Of a stretch of DNA of 64,000 nucleotides, positions 48,000-59,842 are shown piece after piece. Within the stretch, counting starts at the first letter, position 1. Every line of letters starts with the position of its first letter. The translations under genes were made by a program, and so were the position numbers. The DNA lies in contig OY987298.1 of NCBI GenBank assembly GCA_963920635.1, positions 105,405,309 to 105,469,308 of the forward strand, in the 5' to 3' direction. The notes under the pieces were generated by a model. It ran no database searches, was not told where the DNA came from, and was given only the letters and a program-made list of their open reading frames with translations. Source of the DNA: Pseudeuparius sepicola. Its lineage: Eukaryota > Arthropoda > Insecta > Coleoptera > Anthribidae.

Positions 48000-49860
48000 A
48001 TACTCCTATCGTGGCTCCGCGAGTCGTAAAAGGCGACCGAGGGCCGTCACTCCCACGTTACGGGAGAAACCTATGGAATGGAGATTAATAGGAGTTTTGT
48101 CATAGGGCCGCTGCCTGAGGATCGCCAGGTCATGTCTGGAGCCGGCGCTGGACATGACAGCGAGCGGGACGTCGGTGACAGGGCGCTGATGAGGCGGGCC
48201 CCTGTTGCACAAACAGCTACAGCCCAACAACAACACGAACATCTACAACATGGGAGCCAAACGAGAACTAGGGTTCCACCCACCGAAGGTGCTGCGCGGG
48301 AACTTCAGCCAGCGTTCACAGAGGCGGGATTACAACGACAACGCATGAAATGGACTGTGTCCATGAATGAATCGATTATGCGTATTTTTTACAGGGTGAC
48401 AAACTTAGGACAAGAGATTATCGGCTACGGACAACAACTGCATGCCGAGTTCTGCAGGGAGTTTCCACACATGCAAGTGTCTGAACAAAGAGTGTCAGAT
48501 CAGTATCGAACTATTCTAAGAAATAACCGAATTCCAGAAACGCGACTTAACGCTATCAAACGGAAAGTAGAGATCCACGGCGAAAGCATTGACATAGACA
48601 TAGATGACAACAACAACAATGGGGAACTTCCAAAGCCTGGACAACAACTAGAAGCCAAAACGGTAGAACCAACAACTGAGAGTCTGGAATCGGCTAACGA
48701 AGAACACTTTGAAGGCTTAGACACACAGATGAGAAAGGCAGTATTGCGATACGAAGGCACAGACCCACTGAGCAGACCACCACTACCAAGATTGAATTCT
48801 TCCAGGAAGCTTGCAATCGTGCTCGATATTATGAACACCAGAATTTTACCTAACTATGTTTCAGTAACACCAACATTAGAACATATGCACATGTTAATCT
48901 ACTGTGCTGCAACGGCAATCATCACTGCAATGGTAGCCAAGATCCGGACGGCTCAAGAGTTAAATCGTGCAAGACCAGAACCACGAATCGCTCAATGGGA
49001 GATGCGACTAAGTCGGAAGATCGAGAGTCTCCGTAAAGACATAGGACAAGTGACGGAATATATCAGAGGAGTTAGAACTCGAAGGATCCAGAGGGCGGTG
49101 CAGGCAATAATGAGCCGCACCCAAATGCATTCTCAGCGTGACCCCGCGAACATCACTGCTCAACAATGTCTTGATACATTAAAACAAAAACTTTCTGTTT
49201 TCCCAGGGCGTCTGAGGAGATACAAGGCTAGTAACAACAGGAAACGAGACAACAAACTTTTTGAACGATCTGAAAAAGTTTTCTGCCGTACTTTGAATTC
49301 TAGCGCCGATGCCAGAAATACGAGTTACCCTAGCAGAGAACAGGTCGACGGTTTCTGGAGAAATCAACTTGCCACACCAGGTCCATACAATGTCAGTGCA
49401 AGCTGGATCAGCGAAGAACGCGAGATGGGCCGGAACTATAGCCAGATGCAACACGAGCAATTCACAACCGATGAGGTCTCCGATGTCATCAAGAATTCCC
49501 ACAACTGGAAGGCACCAGGTCCAGATCATCTCCAAAATTATTGGATTAAGAAGTTGTGGTGCACGCATGAACAAATAATTACCTTAATTAATGAAGTCTT
49601 GCTCGATCCTCTGAAAATGACATTGTTGCTTACACAGGGTGCAACCTACCTGTTACCAAAAGACCAGCGGAATACGGATAACCCTGCCAAGTACCGCCCA
49701 ATAACCTGCTTGCCTACGCTGTACAAGATAATCACATCTTGCCTTACACAGCGAATATATGCTCACTGCGAGCGGAACAACATCATTGCAATGCAGCAGA
49801 AGGGCTGCTCGAAGGGCGCAATGGGATGCAGACTGGACAAGTGCAGTCCAGTCCAAACAG
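48000..49860 (+). pseudogene. R4/Dong-like LINE, 5' part: Myb-like domain and start of reverse transcriptase
   Basis: The frame from the ATG at 48078 opens a long ORF. Around 48345-48530 it reads KWTVSMNESIMRIFYRVTN then a CREFPHMQVSEQRVSDQYRT segment, a Myb/SANT-like DNA-binding domain as in R2/R4 proteins. A Gln/Asn-rich linker and a basic region (RKDIGQVTEYIRGVRTRRIQ) follow. The fingers region of the reverse transcriptase begins at about residue 461 (FTTDEVSDVIKN, WKAPGPDHLQNYWIKKLW), then TYLLPKDQ, YRPITCLPTLYKIITSCL and MQQKGCSKGAMGCR (to about residue 585). The ORF then breaks at about 49832, before the palm motifs with the catalytic YADD/FADD, and joins an inverted duplicate. It therefore cannot encode an active reverse transcriptase. 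Confidence 0.82.
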
Positions 49861-49886
49861 CATTCCGATGTCCCTGGAGAACTCCT

Positions 49887-51087
49887 GGTGTTACTGAAAC
49901 ATAGTTAGGTAAAATTCTGGTGTTCATAATATCGAGCACGATTGCAAGCTTCCTGGAAGAATTCAATCTTGGTAGTGGTGGTCTGCTCAGTGGGTCTGTG
50001 CCTTCGTATCGCAATACTGCCTTTCTCATCTGTGTGTCTAAGCCTTCAAAGTGTTCTTCGTTAGCCGATTCCAGACTCTCAGTTGTTGGTTCTACCGTTT
50101 TGGCTTCTAGTTGTTGTCCAGGCTTTGGAAGTTCCCCATTGTTGTTGTTGTCGTCTATGTCTATGTCAATGCTTTCGCCGTGGATCTCTACTTTCCATTT
50201 GATAGCGTTAAGTCGCGTTTCTGGAATTCGCTTATTTCTTAGAATAGTTCGATACTGATCTGACACTCTTTGTTCAGACACTTGCATGTGTGGAAACTCC
50301 CTGCAGAACTCGGCATGCAGTTGTTGTCGGTAGCCGATAATCTCTTGTCCTAAGTAGACTCGCGGAGCCACGATAGGAGGTCTCACAGGTCAAACCCCTC
50401 CTTGCTTTAACTGGGAAACACAGGATCGTTACACCCGAAGATTCGCCTCTCTCACAGGCTAGACCCCTCCCTGCGCAACTGGAGATCGCGGGATTGTCAC
50501 ACCCGTAGGTTTGCCCCTGTCACAGGCCAAACCTCTCCATGCGTAACTGGGAATCGCGGGATCGTCACACCCGTGAATCTGCCCCTCTCACAGGTCAGAC
50601 CCATCCCTGCATAACTGGGGAGCGCGGGATCGTCACACCCGTGGGTCTGCCTCTCTCACAGTCAGACCCCCCCCCCTGCGCATTTATTATTATTATTATT
50701 ATTATTATATCGACTTAGCCAAAAGGCATTCGCACTCCCTCTACGGGGAACATTCACTCAGATCTCGGGTATCCCGGATACCATAAGGATCTGGCTCGGA
50801 CGAGACCCTTGCCATGTTATCGGGCCTTAGGTGACATTGATGTTGTCGGACGTTCCTGCATTCCCCATGAATTTCCTGACGGTTTGGGCTGTCGCAAGTA
50901 GTACCGCTTTCTGCATGGACCTGTAAAGACTATCAGTTCGACCCAGCTCTTTTATGTTTCTCAGAAAACTTTTTGGTATAACACCAGTTGTTGACACGAT
51001 AATTGGAATCGTCTTGACGTTTTCCATTTCCCATTGCCTTCTAATTCGTTCTTCTAAGTCTCTGTACTTCGCGATCTTCTCGACTTG
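49887..51087 (-). mobile_element. inverted duplication of the R4/Dong-like junction segment
   Basis: The minus strand repeats, in the same order as the plus-strand segment 47240-48880: endonuclease C-terminus (51087 down to about 50826), 3' UTR, (TAA)n (about 50707-50683), ~69-bp repeats (50680-50385) and the ORF part of 48400-48880 (50355-49887). About 370 bp corresponding to 48030-48400 are missing at 50354-50363. The duplicate thus copies an already tandem 3'-end/5'-end junction. ORFs 49763-50386, 49920-50258 and 50827-51144 are readings of it. Confidence 0.85.
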
Positions 51088-51261
51088 GGGAGTGCAGGAA
51101 CGTCCAACAACATCAATGTCACCTAAGCCCCGATAACATGGCAAGGGTCTCGTCCGAGCCAGATCTTTATGGTATCCGGGAAACCCGGGATCTGAGTGAA
51201 TGTTCCCCAGAGAGGGAGTGCGAATGCCTTTTGGCTAAGTCGATAATAATAATAATAATAT
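51088..51261 (+). mobile_element. R4/Dong-like LINE, third 3'-end fragment
   Basis: Direct-orientation copy of 47457-47632 (GTGCAGGAACGTCCAACAAC... to ...GGCTAAGTCGATA) ending in (TAA)n at 51243-51261, and slightly diverged from it. It closes the array on the right. Confidence 0.85.
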
Positions 51262-53436
51262 CCAAGTTTCATAGACATACATGAACTATTTCCATTGTTT
51301 CATAAACATACATTAGCCTAAAAATTTTGTTTATAATTAACATATCTATGGAAATAAAGATTCACTAGACCCTAATTTAATGGGGTGTGTCGTGGAACTC
51401 TATTTGGTATAAATAAGGTTAATATGAACTTAAACACAATAATTACATACCCCTGATAAGAACATAATAAAAAAAAGAGAAAAATCAATGTAATGGTCTT
51501 AGTAGCATGGATGAAACTACAGAGATTTCCAGGGTGTCAAGGTTGGTGTTTTTGCTATTTTACAAATTGATAACATTTTTGTAGATAGGTTCGTATAATT
51601 AAACCTGTTTTTTATCTATTTTATTATTTAATTAATTTAAAATTTTATGGAAAGTTTCTCTAGAGGCTTTCAGAATCCATTTTTTAAGAGTTTTTTTGAA
51701 AATGTGCATTTTATTCGTTGTACATTTAATTTCAGTAGGTGGCAAAACACTATACATTCGTGGTGATAAATAGTTGAAAGATCGTTGTCCTAATTTTTTG
51801 TTTGCTTTCTGAGCGATATTTTGTTTGTTTCTTTTGTATCTAGTGTCGTGATTACTTATGTGCTATGGCGATGAGGTTATTTTTACTTTTTTGTTGTAAG
51901 TTAAGAATTTTATACACATACAATTGTCGCAGATCAAATAACTTTATTTCATCTAATAGCAGCTCAGTGGGGTAGAGTTTTCCCTTTCCTAGTATTAACT
52001 TAAAAAAGTATTTTTGTGTGATTTCCAGTTTTTTTATATTAGTGTTGTAGACTCCACCCCATCCCGAGATGCCATATCGCAAAAGTGATTCCACCAGTGA
52101 GTAATAGACCACTTTTAGTTGGTTTACAGATAAAAACTCCAAGACATGATCTTTCCAACTTAGATGCCGGCCCACCACTACTCCGAGGTATTTAATCGAG
52201 TTTGTTTCGCATATATTGAATTTGTCGTTTATTAATATTTCACGGTATTGCGGGATATTCCTTTTGCTGCAGCTAAAAGGAACATAGTACGTTTTCCCAA
52301 AATTTACAGTGAGGCTCATGGTGTCAAACCAATTTTTAACCGTAACTAAATCCTGTTGAGCTAACTGCTTTACTTCGTTCCAAGTTTGTCCAGAAAATTG
52401 TATAACAGTGTCATCTGCAAATGAACTTATATTACCTGACAACGGAAGATGCAATAAACCATTTAGATAAAGTGTTAAAGAGTAACGGCCCCAGTACTGT
52501 TCCCTGTGGCACTCCGTAGTCTAATTTTGCTGGGGCGCTTAAATGCTGCTCACTTACTTTAACCATTTGAGGTTTTAATTAGTTTCAGTGCTGTACCCCT
52601 AAACCCAAGATCTTCCAAAACATCCGCTAAAATTTCATGGTCGATAGTGTCGAATGCTTTAGCTAAATCTAAAAATACACATAGTACTGATTTGTTTTCA
52701 TCTAGTTCCTTATATATATTATTCGTAAGGTAAACCAGTGCATCCTCCGTTGACAGGTTCTTTCTAAACCCAAACTGTTTGTTTGAAAGGAGATCATATT
52801 TCTCCAGATACGAGTTTATTCTGTCTTTGATTGTTTTTTCTAGGATCTTTGCAAAGTTTGAGATCAGGGATATGGGTCGGTAGTTGGATATTAATTCTGG
52901 GTTACCGTTTTTAAATATTGGCTTTACAACTGCACTTTTGAAGGCTTCAGGAAATATGCCCGTTTTCAGAGTGGTATTTACTATATGACAAAATGGCAGT
53001 TTAATTATATAAGCTAGTTTCTTAATTACCTCTGCCGATATATTATCTTCAACAGGTGATTTTTTTATTTTTAATTAATTTATGTACTTTTGAATTTCAT
53101 TTGTGTCGGTAGGATGAAAGAAGATATTACTATTTTTAATATCTCTTTGTATAACTGTAGTTTGTGGCTTTTTTATCTTTTGTGCCATGTTTCTCCCCAA
53201 GGTACTATTGTAATCATTAAAATGATTTGCGATCTTTTGAGTGTCAGTTTCCGTTTTGTTATGAGCTGTTATTTGGCTAATTTCAGAAGACGATTTGTTT
53301 TTGTATAATATATTACTTACCGTGTACCATAAAGCTTTGCTGTCGCTTTTTGTTTGATTAATTTTTAGTCCAAAATAATATTTCTTTGCGGCAAAAATGA
53401 GTTTTTCAAGTTTTTTCCTGTATGTGTTGTAATTTT
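51262..53436 (-). pseudogene. CR1/jockey-type LINE, 5'-truncated reverse transcriptase
   Basis: Read on the minus strand. From about 53436 it has TYRKKLEKLIFAAKKYYFGL and ALWYTVSNILYKNKSSSEIS, the stretch just before the RT. From about 53000 the RT core appears: VVKPIFKNGNPELISNYRPI, QFGFRKNLSTEDALVYLTN and VFLDLAKAFDTIDHEIL (first catalytic Asp of motif A). An internal deletion follows, near 52580, and then DYGVPQGTVLGPLLF (motif B). A frameshift near 52475 precedes ISSFADDTVI (catalytic FADD, about 52415) and the thumb region down to the stop at 51852-51854. A 3' UTR then reaches the (ATT)n tail at 51261. The 5' half (ORF1 and APE endonuclease) is missing. Frameshift plus deletion make it inactive. 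The exact clade (CR1, L2 or jockey) is not resolved. Confidence 0.85.
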
Positions 53437-55904
53437 GGGGATAGAGTTTCCTAATATGGGGTAGTTGCCGAAAAAAGTTTAAAAGCAAAAAACGAAAAAG
53501 TTAGAATTTTAATTATACCTAGCTTCAAGTAGACAATCAGGTTGTGTAAGGGATGAAGTCCAGTTTTGAAACAACTTTTAGGGGGATTACAATGTACCCC
53601 ATATTAGGCGACTTTCCTCTACCAGTTAAGTGAGAAAAACATCCTTATAAACAATGTACCTACAAAAAATGTTTCGCTTTCAAAATGAATTTGATCGAAT
53701 TTGATGAAATACCTACAGGTTTTTTGAGGCAAGTTTTGACAATTTCAATGCCAAACTGGTGATTTTATCTTTATGAAACAAAACAAGTATAGGTACAATA
53801 CAGTAGGTACCTACACTTTTGTTGGCAAATGAAAAGATGCACTAAAATGATGAAACTGCAAGACCAAATAGAGAACCTCGAAAAATTTACAAGTAAAGAA
53901 TTATACAAAAACAGTGCAAGTGCCTCTGTAAGATACATGCAAATTGACATTTTCAGCTTATTCTCCATCCTCAAAAACACAGCAGTACCAAGGTTGGTTA
54001 AGTTACCTTGAGCAGTACCAAATTTCAGTTCATGCAGCAGTTTGATTATTTTGGGAGATATTGCCATAATTCAATTTCAAAAAAAGAATTACAAAATTAG
54101 TTGTTAAGCTCAATCGTACTATTTTGTGCCAAATGTTTTTTTTATTGTACTTGACAGCTAATTTAAAAGTCAATTTGGTTTGTGTCAGAGGCGGTCCCAG
54201 AGGGGGTTAGAGGGGCTCCCCCATGGGTGTTAGATGTTAGAAAATTAGAAGGTTATGGACTAAGGTTATGGACTAAGTAAAAACTGAATCGGTAGTTTCA
54301 TAAGGTCTATTTTGCGATTGTATCGAAATGAAGCATAAACTGACTGAAAGACCAAAAAGAATTATTGTATTAAAAATATACTAATATAAAACAGGGCCAT
54401 AGAAAAAATGATTTGGAGGGTGAAACCAGAAAAAAGAAGAAAAAATATAATATAAGTATGATTTTGTGATTTTGTAATTTCCTATGCCTCGTTTAAACAT
54501 ATTATTTGTCTTTAATATATTTTTAAAAAATTTCGCTTGCGAAGCATTTTTACTTTTTTTAAATGCTGAATTAAAAAAAACAATATTTTTTGAAGGCCCA
54601 CCCCAAAACACATTTCTATCAGTGACATGGTCAGAAAACGTGTTGTATGCAAAAGTTAGATATACTATGGTGGACCTTTTACAGAACGTAATAGTTTGTA
54701 TAGTGCCTAAAAAAATGGATAGGCACTAAAATGTAATATTTCACATATTTCACTACCTTTCAGTTTTATGTTATTCATTAATAACTGAATTTTTGTCAGT
54801 TAAAAATTAGCAATAAACAATAATTTTGTTAAAACCTTTGTCTTCCTAAAAAAAGATAAAAGAGTAGGTACTTATCGTATACAAATGATTGATGTGTCCA
54901 TAGTTAGATAAAGAGAAAATGCCTACACTGTTCACACAAAGTTGCTTAGAATTTTTTTAATCGTTTAAACTGTGTTATTTTTTTGTTTTAATTTGTGACC
55001 CCCCCCCCATTCGACAAAGTGTACCTGTAGCTACGGCCCTGATATAAAATAATATATTCTTCCCCTTGAGAAAATCCTGAGACTGCCACTGGTTTGTATG
55101 TTTATTCTGGACCAACACTATATTAAAGACCTGTGCATAGCGCTGTTTCAAGCGATCACCACTGGCGCCACACGACGAAAAAACTACAGGGTGGATTAAT
55201 ATAAAAAACACCATTGTTGCAGAATTTTTTTATACAATAAAAGCATGTAAATGAGTGTTACAACGAATAAAATAAAATAGAATGCTTGTTTGTTATGTTC
55301 CTTTAATTCGACAAGCTGACTTGTCATACATTTATAGATTTCATTAAGAAAAGCGAGTCTAAGAAGCAAGCAAGAGTATTTTGGTATACCTTTTCGTTTT
55401 AAATGAAGTCCATGGCTTGTAGTGTAAGTATAGAACGCATTAGATTTTTCAGTTTCTTCTTATTGTTAGTGGACCATTGGTTCGCTTTGGGGCTATAAAC
55501 AAATATTATTTTATTTTCATTCCTTCACATGTTACAAAATACTCTTCCAAAATATAATACCCAGAATTCTAGCTTCTTCAACTGGTTGAACAGATCATCT
55601 CTTAATTCCAAGATAGTGTTTATTCTTCAGAAAATCAGGTCTGTTAATATGATAAAACTGCGAAATATTAAACGTAAAGAGAATTCGTAACCGTAAAAAG
55701 GACGGAAATGGTAATAAAGCTGGATATTTAAAATATGAGACATACAACACGTCAGAAACTGAGATGCCTATAACCACATATTAGCCCTGTTATAATAGAC
55801 CGTCAGACAGTGACAGATTTTCCTTACTGATTTTCTCATTTATGCCTTGGAGAGGGTTGAAAGCGAGGGGGAAATCATTGGGGAATTTTAGTGTACAAGT
55901 CAGA

Positions 55905-56022
55905 GGCATTTCGGTGCATTTCGGGGCATTTCGGTGCATTTCGGGGCATTTCGGTGCACTTCGGAGCATTTCGGGGCATTTCGGTGCATTTCGGGGCATT
56001 TTGATGCATTTCGGTGCTTTTC
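55905..56022. repeat. decamer array, left end of element C
   Basis: Tandem GGCATTTCGG/TGCATTTCGG units, about 12 copies, just inside the TIR and after TTTTAGTGTACAAGT. Because 10 is not a multiple of 3, every frame is open and gives a 10-residue periodic peptide (for example MHRNAPKCTE on the minus strand). These ORFs are artefacts. Confidence 0.95.
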
Positions 56023-57258
56023 TTACGTATACGCATGCGCAAGGAGGGAAGTGGGGAGAAAAGCCAAGCGGGGTAACCGGTAACCGCCACGTTCGGTCGT
56101 TCCCAGCCCGCCAGCGCCAGTGGTGCGGTATTTAAACCCAAATACGGTCTACGGTCCGAACGTGGCTACGGCTACCGTACACAATTGTACGGTAATTATA
56201 CAGTATAAATGTATATATTGTTTAAATATTATTTATTTTATTAAATGTTATTTGCAAACTGGAAAGACAAATTTAAGTTTTAATAAATATTTGCACTGAT
56301 TGATAGATGTCGTTATTTATTTCTGTTTGTGTCCCAAACACAAAGCACTTAATTTCGCTCTTAAATAGAAGATGGCAGTCGTGCAAACCAGATATAACCC
56401 CAAAATACGGTAATGTGTAACTTCAAGGTTGGCAGTTGGCAGCGCTGCAGCCCGCAGACCTGCATTCGCAGTCGCCCTGGTCGAACGCGTCAAATCTTGA
56501 CTGCCTTTTGTGCTGCGTATGTAATATACCGAGTAATATACGTACCTACGAGCGTACATATACAGGGTGTCTCACCACGAACTGCATCGATCGATATGTC
56601 AAAAAGTAAACATAGATTTTTTTTGAAAATTTGGCAGCTGACCAATGTGAATGAGTACTATTCATCTAAAATATTTTCAAAATGACGGCACTTCCAGTTA
56701 TACCGGAAGTCGATGACAACTTCGTTATTTTAAATGGAACACCCTATATCTTTTATTGCATTTTTGGATTCTACGGAAAATTCTAGGTACATTTCATGTA
56801 TCATGTCCGTCTTTAAGATATTTGCCATTTTAGAGAAAAAAATGACAGGTGCAGACCCGTACTTAATTGACAGTTTCTTCATAACGGCTACATATTTCGT
56901 AACGTGCTCTTGGCATTTTGTAGCCAAAAGTTGGTGCAGAGAAATACCATAAAGAAAGTTTCCGATCTCAAAAAATTATTCAAATATTAATTTAAAAAAT
57001 GCAAAAAACTAAAAATTTTCAAATGGAAACCCCCATTTTTTTAGAAGTAGCCGTATCAGCACAAAAAATTAGGGCAAGTTTGTGTTTGGTTTCCTATACC
57101 TAAATTTTATCATTTTCGATTTATTTACAAAAAACTAATTTTCCACTTCTTCATCAAGGGGGCGTTTTTTTAAGTTTGATAAATCTAGTTGGCCATGGCT
57201 GATTATACGATTGTCAGAGAATGAAGAAATGTAATTTAGTTTAAAATTATTGTAAACA

Positions 57259-57780
57259 ATGCCGGCACGGTTAAATTACACAAACGAAGACTATTTAAAT
57301 TTATTTATTATTTATGGAGAATGCAACAGAGTTATATCAAGAACTTGTAATACATTTGCTCCTCGATATCCGGAAAAGCAGAAAGCATTAGCAAACACTG
57401 TTAAGCGAATAATGCAAACCTTTAAAAATTTCGGTGCCATCAAGGCAACAATACAAAAGAATAAGCCAATTGTAAACAACACAGATAATGAAATTGCCGT
57501 TTTGAGATTCTTCGCGGCATATCCAAATAAATCTATAAGACAGTGTTCTGTAGAGTCAGGAATATCATGATGTTCAATTAACAGAATATAGCAAGAACAT
57601 AAGTTTCGCCCGTTTTTATTTTCAATGGTTCAATAGTTGAACCCATCGACTTCCCTAAATGAGTGAATTTTGCAGAATTTATTCTGACGAAGTTTCAAGA
57701 GGATGAATCATTTTTTGAATAATATTATTTGGACAGATGAAGCAAAATTTACTAAAAATGGATTATCACTGGTTTAAGAG
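57259..57780 (+). pseudogene. DUF4817-type mariner-like transposase, N-terminal part
   Basis: ATG at 57259 starts MPARLNYTNEDYLNLFIIYG, then RTCNTFAPRYPEKQKALANT and VKRIMQTFKNFGAIKATIQK. This is the helix-turn-helix (DUF4817) domain found at the front of arthropod mariner-like transposases. The ORF ends at 57570. About 150 bp on, after a further frame change, NNIIWTDEAKFTKNGLSL carries the first catalytic Asp (57736-57738) and ends at a TAA. The rest of the catalytic domain is absent. A CAGGGTGTCTCACCACGAAC element end at 56565 may be its left terminus; no matching right end was found. Confidence 0.75.
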
Positions 57781-58299
57781 TTACCGGTGAAAAAAATTAT
57801 TTTTTAAATGGAACGCCCTATATATTTTTGCATTTTTTAATATAGCAAAAAAGTACCATTCCAAAAATATATAACACTTAATGGTTTACATAAGTAGTTT
57901 TCAATTACTAATAACTAATAACTTTTATGATTTCATGAATAAAATTGGAAGCGCGCCCTTTCAACAAGTAGGCTTTGGACGGTGAGACAATAGGCCGTAT
58001 TTGTAAAAATGAAGCATTTACTTGGAAGTAAAAGGTAGAAGGAAAAGGTAGCAGCAAGAAGTACAAGGTAGAAGGAAAAGGTTTTGCTCTTATTCGTGTT
58101 TATAATCTTTACCTTTTCCTTGCAAGGAAATACTTCGGATAAATAAAGTAAAAGGTACAGAGATTCGCGATTTTAGACAAGTTGAAACTTGCAGTGTGCA
58201 ATCAACGCGTGTGTGTTCTGCGACAGCGACTTGTTCACAAGTAAATTGTGTTGATCCTGCTGATTTATTTGTGCAGTGTTGAAAGTTAACAAATTTAAA

Positions 58300-58398
58300 A
58301 TGTCTGATGATAGTGAACAAGAAGATAGCGAAGACGTCACTAATGAGATGATCAAGGCCTACTATAAAGACAGGCCCTGGCGCACAAAAATCACGTGA
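58300..58398 (+). CDS. short acidic ORF inside element C
   Basis: ATG at 58300 in a good context (TTAAAATGTC) opens 32 codons, MSDDSEQEDSEDVTNEMIKA then YYKDRPWRTKIT, and stops at 58396-58398. The acidic front followed by a basic patch looks like the start of a transposon-encoded protein or a first exon. No homologue recognised. It may be chance. Confidence 0.25.
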   Translation: MSDDSEQEDSEDVTNEMIKAYYKDRPWRTKIT

Positions 58399-58419
58399 CC
58401 ATCTTAGTCAGACGTTACA

Positions 58420-58890
58420 TGTCATTTGTCACATAACTGAAAGCGGCAGCTTGGGTTTTGAGAAGTTTTCAATGTTTAAAGTGTTTTTAAACGTCTTAGT
58501 TTATATTTTAGAAACAAGTTTGTGTCTAGTGCGCGTGTGTCCTGGCGGAGGGGAACCGCCCAGGTGTTATTATTGGCCTCTGGGTGTCTGGGTGGGAGTC
58601 GTGCCGTCCAAGAGTATTGGTGCCGCTCGCACCGACGCGACGCGTTAGCGCTGTTAAGGGGAATGCTCCCCGAACCACAGAATAGGGAACCCGGAATGGA
58701 CTATTATGGACATGGGACAGTATTAGTATTGGACAGTGGAGCCTGAGACACAGAGGGGTGAACTGATTACGGGAGATTCGCGAGTTCAGACGGTCCGGGT
58801 GGCTGGAAGCTGTTCCCTTTGACCACGTTCGGGTTGTGTATTTATTGTATTCACCATTCACCTTGTGCGAAATAAATCAGTGTTGTAACA
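58420..58890 (+). mobile_element. possible solo LTR
   Basis: GC-rich 471-bp segment starting TGTCATTTGT and ending ...GTTGTAACA, with AATAAA at 58871-58876, 14 bp before the end, as in the R-U5 region of an LTR. Flanks do not show a matching TSD, so it is tentative. ORFs at 58451-58861 on both strands are shadows. Confidence 0.3.
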
Positions 58891-59564
58891 TACTCGAGGA
58901 TTTTCGTTGTCGACCTACGCCCTGATATAATATGGTCTTTCACACTGCCGATCAACTGAGACCTCGTCAATATTTACAGTACTGAGGTTGGTTTTCATTT
59001 TTATTTCTCGTAAAAAATAACCTAAATACCAAATATTGGGTCTGTTAATACATATTACAAAAGCCAGGAAGAAAGTGTCGCCATAACAAACATTTGTTTT
59101 GCCTCGGGATGAAAATTTCCGCCAAAAATGGATTCGTCAAATTCCAACTGAGATTTCATTTCTAAAAAAAACCTTAAGTATGTGTGGCTAACACATTTTC
59201 AAGAAAGTGGAACAATTAAAGTGGACAAATGTGTTGTATGGGAGGAAAATACCTATAGAGAATATCACCTAAGCTAAAGGAACAATTTTTGAGAATGTGC
59301 CAAAATATTGTGAGTGCAGTGCCGTTTAACTCTCAGCCTAAAACAGCTGAGGCAGGTTGAAAATTTTGAAAAAACAATTAGAGAAAGCTTGAATGCACAA
59401 AACCAATAATGTAATAGATGAAGGAAAACTTGCCAAATTGTTACGAAATTTGTTTTTTCTACTTATCTCCAAAAATGCCTTTCATTATATACGACTAAGT
59501 TGGTCACGTGGCTACGCGATTATGCGTTAGCGCCGTGGCCTGTCTTTATCGTTGGCCTCGTGAG

Positions 59565-59842
59565 ATGATGTTTATCTCTGAAAATGTCCAAGCATATCCA
59601 GAAATTATCGAAAAATCTGTTCCAGCAATGAAAAAGAAGAAAACTGCTGCACTAACTAAAATTGTTAAGAAATATATGACCCTCTTTGTTAAAGAGATAG
59701 ACATTAAAACTTTCATGAAAAAAGTAAATAATATGAAAACACGACTAAAAAATAAAACAGATAAAAATAAAACAGGGAACAAGCGCATTCGCCTTCTGCC
59801 CTGGGAGAAAGTAATGTTGGAGGTCATGAGTCATGTATACTA
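59565..59842 (+). CDS. SANT/MADF-like DNA-binding protein fragment of element C
   Basis: The reading frame is open upstream of two adjacent ATGs (59565, 59568), from which it reads MMFISENVQAYPEIIEKSVP. A Lys-rich helical segment follows (MKKKKTAALTKIVKKYMTLF), then DIKTFMKKVNNMKTRLKNKT and DKNKTGNKRIRLLPWEKVML. It ends at a TAA at 59841-59843. The spacing of YPE, the three-helix pattern and the W in LLPWEK resemble Myb/SANT-MADF-type domains common in insect transposon-associated proteins. These often supply DNA binding in two-gene DNA transposons. Likely role: binding subterminal repeats. The C-terminal half is probably lost. I assign no specific family. Confidence 0.5.

Larger units (their letters stand above)
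46240..53619. mobile_element. family D TA-target TIR element, interrupted
   Basis: TIRs GAGGAAAGTCGCCTAATATG (followed by GGG) and the complement CCCCATATTAGGCGACTTTCCTC, flanked by TA (46238-46239, 53620-53621). The element's own DNA is about 46240-46986 and 53437-53619, roughly 0.93 kb. CTAATATGGGGTA motifs recur inside at 46253, 46272, 46598, about 46955 (inverted), 53451 and about 53595 (inverted). The remainder is a CR1-type LINE and a Dong-like array inserted in it. Same architecture as family K at 23151. Confidence 0.85.
45878..54093. mobile_element. family E inverted-repeat element, split by later insertions
   Basis: About 360 bp at 45878-46237 pair with 53622-54093 in reverse complement. 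For example TTGAAATTGAATTATG pairs with CATAATTCAATTTCAA, and GAATAAGCTGAAAATGTCAA with TTGACATTTTCAGCTTATTC. The two halves are separated by element D and its contents. The ends are degraded and no TSD was found. ORFs at 53771-54067 and 53829-54011 are shadows. Confidence 0.7.

Noticed and set aside
47536..48283. Minus-strand ORFs across the ~69-bp repeats and the 5' end of the LINE
   Set aside because: They run antisense to the repeats and to the supported LINE ORF and show no domain.
54381..54729. Complementary ORFs on both strands near 54.4-54.7 kb
   Set aside because: Low-complexity AT-rich sequence, no domain, no splice or promoter support.
55790..56141. ORFs with a regular ...NAPKCTEMPRNAPKC... 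repeat peptide (also 61249-61672)
   Set aside because: They are translations of a 10-bp tandem repeat; all frames are open and the peptide period is an arithmetic consequence. No start context or second element supports a protein.
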